Source: Candidatus Calescibacterium sp. (GTDB lineage Bacteria > Calescibacteriota > Calescibacteriia > Calescibacteriales > Calescibacteriaceae). From it: a DNA stretch of 64,000 nucleotides. The stretch is taken from the NCBI GenBank assembly GCA_025060505.1, contig JANXBU010000006.1, positions 301-64,300 on the forward strand, written 5' to 3'. The notes beneath the pieces are model-generated. The model did no database searches. It was not told the DNA's origin and saw only the letters and a program-made list of their open reading frames with translations. This document shows positions 53,549 through 61,108 of this stretch, piece after piece (the first letter of the stretch is position 1; every line of letters starts with the position of its first letter). The translations under genes were made by a program, and so were the position numbers.

Positions 53549-54263
53549 GTTTTCTTTGCAAATGTCATCTGATCAATCAGATATAAAGAGTAAGTTTTCA
53601 GAAAGGAAGGTTGAAGGAACTTTCTCTGAGCTTGTTGAAATAATTCAAATTCTCAGAAGGGAGTGTCCGTGGGACAGGTCTCAGAAAGTTCAGGATATAA
53701 AGTTCAAGCTTGTTGAGGAATCTTATGAAGCAATTGACAAATTTGATAAATCTGACTTTGATGGGTTCGCATCCGAAATAGGAGATGTTATTCTGGTCGC
53801 TCTCTTTATTGTGAAAATAATGGAAGATGAGGGAAAGTTTGATCTGAAATATGTTATAAAAAAACTTATTCTGAAACTTATTGAAAGACATCCACATGTT
53901 TTTGGAGACAAAAAACTTGATACCGCGGATGCTGTACTTAAAAACTGGGAGAAGATGAAAGGAAAAACCAAAAAAGATGACTTCAACTTATATATGCCAT
54001 CCCTATACCTGATATATAGAATAATAGAGAAGCTTAAAAACACTCGGGATACAGATGAGAAAAAAATCAAAGAGAAGTTAAAAAAACAGATTTTTGAATT
54101 CTTGGCTGATGAAAATTTGAAAAATATTCCTGATCTGATCTTCAAGCTCGCAGTTTTATGTTCGTTTGAGAAAATAAATCCAGAAGAAGAAATCAGAAAG
54201 CGAGCAATAAGTATTCTTGAAATTCTTGATTCAAATCCAGAGAATATTTATGAAAATCTCTGA
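53538..54263 (+). CDS. mazG: MazG-type nucleoside triphosphate pyrophosphohydrolase
   Basis: About 241 residues from the ATG at 53538, which overlaps the grpE stop; an ATG at 53562 is also possible. ILRRECPWDRSQKVQDIKFK then the EEXXE motif LVEESYEAID and the ExxD of ASEIGDVIL form the first MazG domain. RHPHVFGDKK and the following NWEKMKGK are also typical. It hydrolyses NTPs to NMPs, clearing damaged or surplus nucleotides. The second half is shorter than in E. coli MazG. It is the last gene of the dapF unit. Confidence 0.85.
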   Translation: MKTEFSLQMSSDQSDIKSKFSERKVEGTFSELVEIIQILRRECPWDRSQKVQDIKFKLVEESYEAIDKFDKSDFDGFASEIGDVILVALFIVKIMEDEGKFDLKYVIKKLILKLIERHPHVFGDKKLDTADAVLKNWEKMKGKTKKDDFNLYMPSLYLIYRIIEKLKNTRDTDEKKIKEKLKKQIFEFLADENLKNIPDLIFKLAVLCSFEKINPEEEIRKRAISILEILDSNPENIYENL

Positions 54264-54442
54264 GTTTATCTGATAAGATTTAGAAAACATTAGAATTTTA
54301 AGAAACCATTCTTATACTGTTTGAATCTCTGCTGCGTGAGTATCGGCTTTGAAATCTTTATCGTTTAAAATATCACAGATTTGTTGAATTCAATTTCTGT
54401 AATTTGGAATATTTTTCAGTAGCATTTTAAGAGTAATTATCT

Positions 54443-55438
54443 ATGTATCGGGTGGCGGTAGTTGGTGCTACAGGTGTTGTCGGTAGAGAGATGGTCAAGA
54501 CACTTGAAGAGAGAAATTTTCCAGTCAAAGACCTTGTACTTTTTGCTTCAGATAGATCTGAGGGCGAGGAGATAGAATTTAGGGGACAGAAAATAAAAGT
54601 TCGTGCCATAAAAGAAAATTCAGATCTAAACGGAATAGATATAGCTCTTTTTTCAGCAGGTTCAACTGTGAGCGGTATATTTGCACCTATCTTTGCTCAA
54701 AAGGGGGCTACTGTAATTGACAACTCTTCCCGCTGGAGAATGGATCCAGAGGTTCCTCTCATAGTTCCAGAGGTAAATCCGCACAGAATAAAGGATGTCA
54801 AAAAAGGCATTATAGCGAATCCAAACTGCTCAACTATTCAGCTCGTTGTTGTTCTCAAACCACTGCATGACAAGTTCAAGGTTAAAAAAGTATCTGTTGC
54901 CACATATCAATCTGTTTCTGGTGCGGGAAAAAGAGCAATGGATGAACTTGTGAAACAAACTGTATCTTACTTTGAAATGAAAGACGAGATTCCGGGAGTA
55001 TTTCCAAAAAAAATTGCTTTCAATCTCATTCCGAGAATAGGAAAAGTATATGATGATGGGAGCACCGAGGAAGAGAACAAGATGGTCAACGAGACCAAGA
55101 AGATAATGGAAGCTGATATAAAGGTAAGTAGTATGTGCGTCAGAGTTCCTGTTTTTATATCTCACTCGGAAGCTGTATTTGTGGAACTTGAAAAGGATTT
55201 CATAACAAAAGAGATAGAGGATACTCTGAGACTTGCGAAGGGAATAGTTGTGAAAAATAATACAAAAGAAGATGATTATCCTGTTCCAATAGAGGTAGCT
55301 GGTAAAGACGAGGTTTTTGTTGGAAGAATAAAGAAAACAGAGACAGGAGAGCTTGCTATGTGGATAGTTTCTGATAATTTGAGAAAAGGGGCAGCCCTGA
55401 ACGCTGTTCAGATAGCGGAAATTTTAATAGGAAACTGA
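54443..55438 (+). CDS. asd: Aspartate-semialdehyde dehydrogenase
   Basis: 331 residues. GATGVVGREMVKTL binds NADP, NPNCSTIQL carries the catalytic Cys129, and SVSGAGKRAMDEL then PRIGKVYDDGSTEEENKM are family motifs. It reduces aspartyl phosphate to the semialdehyde, the shared precursor of diaminopimelate/lysine, threonine and methionine. It lies 3 nt from ilvH and is probably cotranscribed with it and the carboxyltransferase gene. DapF, 2 kb upstream, is in the same pathway. Confidence 0.93.
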   Translation: MYRVAVVGATGVVGREMVKTLEERNFPVKDLVLFASDRSEGEEIEFRGQKIKVRAIKENSDLNGIDIALFSAGSTVSGIFAPIFAQKGATVIDNSSRWRMDPEVPLIVPEVNPHRIKDVKKGIIANPNCSTIQLVVVLKPLHDKFKVKKVSVATYQSVSGAGKRAMDELVKQTVSYFEMKDEIPGVFPKKIAFNLIPRIGKVYDDGSTEEENKMVNETKKIMEADIKVSSMCVRVPVFISHSEAVFVELEKDFITKEIEDTLRLAKGIVVKNNTKEDDYPVPIEVAGKDEVFVGRIKKTETGELAMWIVSDNLRKGAALNAVQIAEILIGN

Positions 55439-55441
55439 AAT

Positions 55442-56080
55442 ATGGATACCGAGAAAAATAAAATGGGCGAATCTGAAACCAGTAAACAGGAAAACAGTAC
55501 AAAGGAAAACGACAGTCTGATGCTCTCAACTCCTTCCATTGCTCCACTTGAGGGATTGAGCCGTGATATGCTTCCGAAAAGACCACAGAGAAAGACAGAG
55601 GAAAAACCACACGTCCTTACCTTGCTTGTAGAGAATAAAGCAGGAGTTCTTGCAAGAATATCCGGACTCTTTGCCGGCAGAGGATACAACATAGAGAGTC
55701 TTTGTGTTGGCGAAACCAACGATCCTAAGGTCTCAAGAATGACAATAATAACAAGAGGTGATTCAAGGGTAGTTGAACAGATAGAAAAACAGCTCAGAAA
55801 AATAATAGAAGTAATAAAAGTTAGCAACATCACAGATGTTCCGCATGTTGAAAGAGAGCTTATGCTTGTCAAAGTTCATGCTACAAAGGAAAATAGAGAT
55901 GAGATTATGAGACTTGTTGAGATTTTTAGAGGAAAAATAGTTGATGTTACACTGAAAACTTTGACAGTGGAGATAACGGGAGACAGAGAAAAAACAGATG
56001 CTTTCCTACATCTCATAAATCCATTTGGAATAAAAGAAGTAGTCAGAACAGGTATTGCTGCAATAAGAAGAGGAGATTGA
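55442..56080 (+). CDS. ilvH: Acetolactate synthase small (regulatory) subunit
   Basis: 212 residues. After a polar N-terminal extension of about 55 residues, [21 protein letters not shown] opens the ACT domain, and [20 protein letters not shown] is the second conserved segment. A C-terminal domain ends [13 protein letters not shown]. This subunit confers valine feedback on the IlvB catalytic subunit, which is absent from the window. The N-terminal extension ([15 protein letters not shown]) is not found in typical IlvH. It sits between asd and the carboxyltransferase gene, starting 3 nt after asd. Confidence 0.93.
   Translation: MDTEKNKMGESETSKQENSTKENDSLMLSTPSIAPLEGLSRDMLPKRPQRKTEEKPHVLTLLVENKAGVLARISGLFAGRGYNIESLCVGETNDPKVSRMTIITRGDSRVVEQIEKQLRKIIEVIKVSNITDVPHVERELMLVKVHATKENRDEIMRLVEIFRGKIVDVTLKTLTVEITGDREKTDAFLHLINPFGIKEVVRTGIAAIRRGD
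56071..56075 (+). promoter_or_regulatory. Shine-Dalgarno site of the carboxyltransferase gene
   Basis: AGGAG 6 nt before the ATG at 56082, inside the end of ilvH. It is the second strong ribosome-binding site of the window and belongs to an operon-internal gene. Confidence 0.65.
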
Positions 56081-56081
56081 A

Positions 56082-57740
56082 ATGTCTGATAAAATGTCTG
56101 GTGTTCCTGATATAGATTCCGAATTTCCAGTAATCAAATCAATAATAAAAACAAATACACCTGAATTCAAGGAATTTTACTCAAAGAATAAGGAGACAGC
56201 TGATAATTACAAAAGGTTGATTGAGGAAATAAGATACACGAGAGATGAGCAGTCCCTTGCTTTGCATAGGTCAAGGGGAAAATTATTTGTTTGGGATAGG
56301 ATCAGAAAACTCACAGATGAGTTCTTTGAGATTTCTCCGCTCGCTGCGTATGGAATGTACGAAAATCAAGTTCCGCAAGCTGGTATAATCACGGGTATTG
56401 GTAAGATAGATGGAAATTATGTTGTTGTTGTTGCAAATGATGCTACTGTGAAGGGAGGAACATATTTTCCTGAGACGGTTAAGAAACATCTGAGAGCTCA
56501 GGAGATTGCTGAGCAGAACTACCTACCGGCAATATATCTGGTCGATTCAGGTGGAGCTTTTCTACCGTTACAGTCGGAAGTTTTTCCAGACAAAGATGAT
56601 TTCGGTAGAATATTTTTCAATCAGGCTAAAATGAGTTCAAAAGGTATTCCGCAGATCTCTGCAGTTATGGGGATGTGCACCGCTGGTGGAGCTTATGTTC
56701 CAGCTATGAGTGATGAGTGCGTTATCGTAAAAGGTATAGGAACAATATATCTTGGCGGTCCACCGCTTGTGAAAGCATCTACGGGAGAGGAGGTTACGGA
56801 GGAGGAACTCGGCGGAGCTGTTATGCATGCGAGGGTTTCCGGTGTCGTTGATCATCTTGCACAGAACGATGAGGAAGCTATAAAGATTGTCAGAAGGATA
56901 ATCAAAACCCTCGGATACATATCAAGCCAGAAGAGAATAAGACACAAAATTGGAGCTCATGAGAGTTTTGAGGAACCGCTTTACAATCCAGATGAGGTTC
57001 TCGGTATAATTCCGCCTGATCTGAGACGACCGTTTGATATGAGAGAGGTTATAGCAAGAATTGTAGATGGCTCAAGATTTCTTGAGTTCAAAAGAGAATA
57101 TGGTCAGACTCTTGTTTGTGGTTTTGCTCGAATAAAGGGTATTTTGTGTGGAATTTTGGCAAATAACGGGGTTTTGTTTTCTGAATCTGCTCTGAAAGGT
57201 GCCCACTTCATCGAACTTTGTAATCAAAGAAAGATTCCGCTTATTTTTCTGCAAAACATAGCTGGATTTATGGTTGGTAGGAAATATGAAGAGGGGGGAA
57301 TAGTAAAGCATGGTGCCAAGATGGTTCAAGCTGTCTCAACTGCTTCTGTACCGAAAATAACTGTTATAATAGGTGGTTCGCACGGAGCTGGAAACTATGC
57401 TATGGCAGGTAGAGCTTATGAGCCAAGATTTCTTTTTATGTGGCCAACAGGAAGAATATCTGTTATGGGAGCAAAACAAGCTGCTCTGGTTCTGATTACA
57501 GTAAAAGAAAATCAACTCAAAAGACAAGGAAAACAGCTTACAAAGGATGAAGAGCAGAAGATATACAATCAGATATTTGAGAAGTATGAGGCAGAAGGAA
57601 ACCCGCTTTACTCAACTGCTCGGCTCTGGGATGATGGAATTATATTTCCAGAGAACACAAGAGATGCTCTATCTATTACCCTTGAAGTATCTATGAACGC
57701 TCCAATAGAAGATCCCAAATACCCTGTATTCAGAATGTAG
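56082..57740 (+). CDS. Acyl-CoA carboxylase carboxyltransferase (beta) subunit, methylcrotonyl-CoA type
   Basis: 552 residues. [17 protein letters not shown] with [20 protein letters not shown] and [14 protein letters not shown], plus [24 protein letters not shown], are the pattern of MccB-type carboxyltransferase subunits (acyl-CoA binding and carboxybiotin binding). [20 protein letters not shown] in the C-terminal half is also conserved. It transfers CO2 from biotin to an acyl-CoA; the methylcrotonyl-CoA branch is suggested by the motifs, but propionyl- or geranyl-CoA cannot be excluded. The biotin carboxylase alpha subunit is not in the window. It follows ilvH, so leucine or branched-chain metabolism is a natural guess. 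Confidence 0.85.
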   Translation: MSDKMSGVPDIDSEFPVIKSIIKTNTPEFKEFYSKNKETADNYKRLIEEIRYTRDEQSLALHRSRGKLFVWDRIRKLTDEFFEISPLAAYGMYENQVPQAGIITGIGKIDGNYVVVVANDATVKGGTYFPETVKKHLRAQEIAEQNYLPAIYLVDSGGAFLPLQSEVFPDKDDFGRIFFNQAKMSSKGIPQISAVMGMCTAGGAYVPAMSDECVIVKGIGTIYLGGPPLVKASTGEEVTEEELGGAVMHARVSGVVDHLAQNDEEAIKIVRRIIKTLGYISSQKRIRHKIGAHESFEEPLYNPDEVLGIIPPDLRRPFDMREVIARIVDGSRFLEFKREYGQTLVCGFARIKGILCGILANNGVLFSESALKGAHFIELCNQRKIPLIFLQNIAGFMVGRKYEEGGIVKHGAKMVQAVSTASVPKITVIIGGSHGAGNYAMAGRAYEPRFLFMWPTGRISVMGAKQAALVLITVKENQLKRQGKQLTKDEEQKIYNQIFEKYEAEGNPLYSTARLWDDGIIFPENTRDALSITLEVSMNAPIEDPKYPVFRM

Positions 57741-57827
57741 GCTTTATAGTTTTTGTGTAGATTTCTCAATTAGTATTGAAATAGAATATTTCTGCATCTC
57801 AAAAAAGTATATTTTGCACTAAAACCT

Positions 57828-57833
57828 TATACT
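57828..57833 (+). promoter_or_regulatory. -10 box of pgpA
   Basis: TATACT lies 10 nt before the ATG at 57844, in the leaderless spacing. Confidence 0.45.
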
Positions 57834-57843
57834 ACAAGTTCAA

Positions 57844-58305
57844 ATGTCTTCTCAATTCAGTAGATTCTTTATTGTGGTATTCTTCTCTTTTTTTGGAGCT
57901 GGTTTTTTTCCCTTTGCACAGGGAACTTTTACTTCGTTGATTATCTGTTTTATTTACTTCTTTGTACCTCTGGAAATTCCTATTGAACTCGTTCTTCTTT
58001 TTGTCCTCATATCAGTCTCTTTTATCTTTGTACCAAAGGTAAATCAAATCTGGAATCAAAAGGATCCAAGTTATGTTGTTATTGATGAAGTTATCGGTAT
58101 GATGATTACATTCTTGTTTTTACCGAAAACTATCCTCACTCTTATTCTGGGTTTTGTTCTGTTTAGATTTTTTGATGTTCTTAAAATACCACCTGTTAAT
58201 TTCTTTGACAAAATGCAGTCTCCTTACGGTATCATTCTTGACGACATCATTGCAGGTATTATGGCAAATATTCTGCTTAGAATTCTGATTTACATGATCT
58301 ATTGA
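57844..58305 (+). CDS. pgpA: Phosphatidylglycerophosphatase A family protein
   Basis: 153 residues. FFGAGFFPFAQGTFTSLI near residue 17, VIDEVIGMMITFLFLP near 79, and RFFDVLKIPPVNFFDKMQSP near 117, with the conserved Asp and Lys positions, identify PgpA. DDIIAGIMANILLRIL is the C-terminal membrane helix. It dephosphorylates phosphatidylglycerophosphate to phosphatidylglycerol at the membrane. It is a monocistronic housekeeping gene. Confidence 0.88.
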   Translation: MSSQFSRFFIVVFFSFFGAGFFPFAQGTFTSLIICFIYFFVPLEIPIELVLLFVLISVSFIFVPKVNQIWNQKDPSYVVIDEVIGMMITFLFLPKTILTLILGFVLFRFFDVLKIPPVNFFDKMQSPYGIILDDIIAGIMANILLRILIYMIY

Positions 58306-58387
58306 TTTCCTGTTTTGTTCCGATCCTGCTTTGGTTCTTTATGAAAACCTTTTGATATTCGCAAAAATATTCCAGAAGGTCATATAG

Positions 58388-58417
58388 CATAGTCTTAAAA
58401 ATGCTCAAAAGACTATG
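58388..58417. repeat. Perfect 9-bp inverted repeat upstream of the second R-M locus
   Basis: CATAGTCTT (58388-58396) and AAGACTATG (58409-58417) pair without mismatch across a 12-base spacer. A TATAAT begins 6 bases after it, at 58423. It could be an operator covering the promoter, or a weak transcript end for pgpA. No T tract follows. Confidence 0.4.
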
Positions 58418-58422
58418 ATTGG

Positions 58423-58428
58423 TATAAT
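58423..58428 (+). promoter_or_regulatory. Possible promoter -10 box for the second R-M locus
   Basis: A perfect TATAAT directly after the 9-bp inverted repeat and about 130 nt before the first reading frame. No -35 was recognised. Confidence 0.35.
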
Positions 58429-58559
58429 TGAAAACCTTTAAGGAACCCAGTTTTTTATAATTCAGAAAAACAAGATCAAGAAGTGAGAAATCTGATAAAG
58501 TTTTTGCCTTAGTGATTAAACTCGTACAGCAGCTATAAAATTAGTTAGAAGAAACAAAA

Positions 58560-59290
58560 GTGCAAGAGATAAAGGAGATAGCTAATATACTAAGGTAAAT
58601 ATTTCACCAAAAAGTTTATGAAAAATTAAAAAAGGAAAAAATAGACGATAGAAATCTAGATTCAAGAGTTCTTAAATTGCTAATCAATCTTGACTTTTCT
58701 GAGAGGAAATATAAAATTCGCTTTCAGGAACCAAAAGATAAAATATATAAAGCTGAAAGTGGTAGAGCTCCGTATGATTTATTATGCACTGGAGAAATTA
58801 GTCAAAGTAAGTTCTCAATTTTCATAAATAATAAATTTGGTAATCTAAGAAGCAATGCAAGGAATGACATAACTACTTACAACAATCTCATTAGATTATA
58901 TCTCGGCATCGAGACTCATCGCTTATCATCAAAGGTAACTCTTGATAGAAAAGTTATCTATAATCGTGTTTCTGGTAAGCAAATCGTGTCATACGGTGTA
59001 TTTGTCTTAGATAAACAAAAACAAGGTTCAAACTTTTTTTGCTAGAAGAGATTGCAGATAAGTTCTATGTAAACCCGCGAAATAATATGTTTCAAATATC
59101 GTATAGACCTAATATTAGGAATAAACCTATGTGCTATTATGATATGGTTATGCAGCTTATAGATTCAATTTATAATTCTCTTGAAAAAGGTATGAATAGA
59201 ATACGAGCTGAGCTCATCGGACTAAAATATATAAGGAATCAGATAGAGCAAATAAATGAAAAATATCTGATAAAAATATCTGAATTATGA
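58560..59290 (+). pseudogene. Restriction endonuclease-like gene of the second R-M locus, degraded
   Basis: A frame beginning at a GTG at 58560 (QEIKEIANILR) meets a TAA at 58596-58598 and then stays open: KLLINLDFSERKYKIRF and on to the poly-T run at 59034-59040. There a T7 tract ends the frame; with T8 it continues LLEEIADKFYVNPRNNMFQI to the TGA at 59288. It therefore carries at least one in-frame stop and one frameshift. APYDLLCTGEISQSKFSIFI could hold a PD-(D/E)XK-like core, but I do not recognise the specificity. It overlaps the methyltransferase start (ATGA), as in R-M operons. Confidence 0.6.
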
Positions 59291-60836
59291 GGAGTAAAAT
59301 TGGATTTGTAGAAACTCCAAGAGAGATAGTAAGTTTGATGACAGGTCTGATAACTGTGGAGAAGAATAGTTTGGTTCTTGATACCGGATTTGGTTGTGGA
59401 GCTTTTTTAGAAGAATTGTTGAATTTAGGATTCAAAAATTGCTATGGGATAGAGATAGATAAAGATCTATACGATTTATGTAAGGAAAAATTCAAGCAAA
59501 GATGTAAGCTCATTCTGGGGAACTTTCTAGATTATAAATTTGAGTAAAGATTTGATCTAATTATAGGTAATCCTCCATATGTTCATTTCAACTCACTTCC
59601 ATCGGATCTGAGACCTTCTGTTAAAAAAATACTTAGAACAGGTGAAGGAGATATTTATTATGCATTCATTGTGAGATCAATCCATTTACTTAAGAATAAT
59701 GGGGAGCTCATATATATAGTCCCATATCATTTCTTTTATAATACGCATGCGAAAATAGTGAGAGAAACAATACTTCTTAACGGAAAGATAGAGTTGATTA
59801 TTGATTTGGATGAAACAAAATTGTTTTCACATGAGAATCCAGAGGTGATCATATTCAAATTTAGAAAGGGCAAATTTGATCTTGGAAATGAAAAAATAAC
59901 TTTACTAAGGATAAAGACAAGAAAATCCAATCCAGAAGAGATTTTGGAACAAGCAACAAAATCTTTGAAAAATGAAGGTTCCCATCTGTTTGAACGCAAA
60001 GAGATCCCTCATTATAACACTTCAGACGCGTGGTCATCTTTTTTCTTTGATCTCCCATCTTTTGAATTTGTGAAATTGAATAAAATTGCAAAAGTTGGTG
60101 TGGGATTTGTTTCAGGATTCGATAGAGCCTTCATTATTGAGGATATTTCATGTTTATCTGATAAGGAAAAAAACTAGTAAAAAAATTCGTAAAGGCAAAA
60201 CACTGCAAAAGATATATTGTAGAAGGTTATACAGATTATGTGCTGATAGATGATAGCATAAAAGATGACCAGATACTTAGAGAGAAATATCCCAATATTT
60301 TCTCAAAGATTAGTGCGTGGCGAAATCATATGGAGGAAAGATATTTGCCAGACAATAAGAAATGGTTCAATTGGCAGGCTTTGAGAAACTACAAATTTCT
60401 GGTGAATAATCTTATGAAGAAAAGAATTTATGTACCAACACTAGATAGGCATTCTTACAGCAGATTCAGTTTGGGAGAAGAAGGCTTGCTACCAGCTGGT
60501 GATACTCTATTCATACATCCATTCGTTGAAGCAGATATTTTCTTTCTGCTAGGCTATCTGAACAGCAAATTTTTCAGAGCATATTATCTATCTAAGGGAG
60601 GTAGGAGAGGAGGTAGAATAGCCTGGACTCAGAGACTACTTGAGAACATAGAAATTCCCCTATTTCCTCAGGAGGTAAAAGATAAAATAGCTGGTATCGT
60701 TATGGAAATTATAAACGGGGTAAAGCATAACCAAGATGTATCAAAGCTGGAAAACGAAATAGATGATCTGATTAATTTGTCAGTGAAGCATAACGAAACC
60801 AAGAGCAAGTACATAAGGCAACTTCAACTATTTTAA
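59287..60836 (+). pseudogene. Adenine-specific DNA methyltransferase of the second R-M locus, interrupted
   Basis: Three fragments. The first (59287-59544) has the SAM motif LDTGFGCGAFLEELL. An in-frame TAA at 59545-59547 (likely a mutated Lys codon) interrupts it. The reading continues in the same frame with RFDLIIGNPPYVHF, the NPPY catalytic motif of N6-adenine methyltransferases, up to a TAG at 60175. There an A7 run (60167-60173) causes a frame loss; A8 would give LVKKFVKAKHCKRYIVEG and the C-terminal target-recognition part to 60836. The TaqI-like motif order (SAM motif, then NPPY, then a large C-terminal region) fits the gamma class. It is probably inactive. Confidence 0.75.
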
Positions 60837-61040
60837 TTTATGTAATTAATATTTGATATACTGTATGATTACGTTATCACAAATTTGAAATTAGCTTTGT
60901 ATTAAATACCTTAGTAAGGAGTTATATCTCAGCTATGAGGTAAAATAACTAAAAGATGTAATGTGAAATCTGAATAGTTCTTGCAAGTTCTTTTATTTCT
61001 TGCTATTAGCAGAACAATTAATCATATACGCGAGCGGTGT

Positions 61041-61070
61041 TTGACAAAGCAATTTGGTTTTATATATACA
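61041..61070 (+). promoter_or_regulatory. Sigma70-like promoter before the secreted repeat protein
   Basis: TTGACA at 61041-61046 and TATACA at 61065-61070 are separated by 18 nt. This is the best -35/-10 pair I noticed. It leaves about 30 nt of leader before the ATG at 61109, so this gene differs from the leaderless pattern. Confidence 0.5.
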
Positions 61071-61108
61071 TTAAATTAATGTTGTTTCCGATATTAAACT
61101 AATTGAAG

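Noticed and set aside
46477-60836. General sequencing error as the cause of all frame disruptions.
   Set aside because: Dozens of housekeeping genes elsewhere in the window are open across many homopolymers; still, individual sites cannot be cleared without reads.
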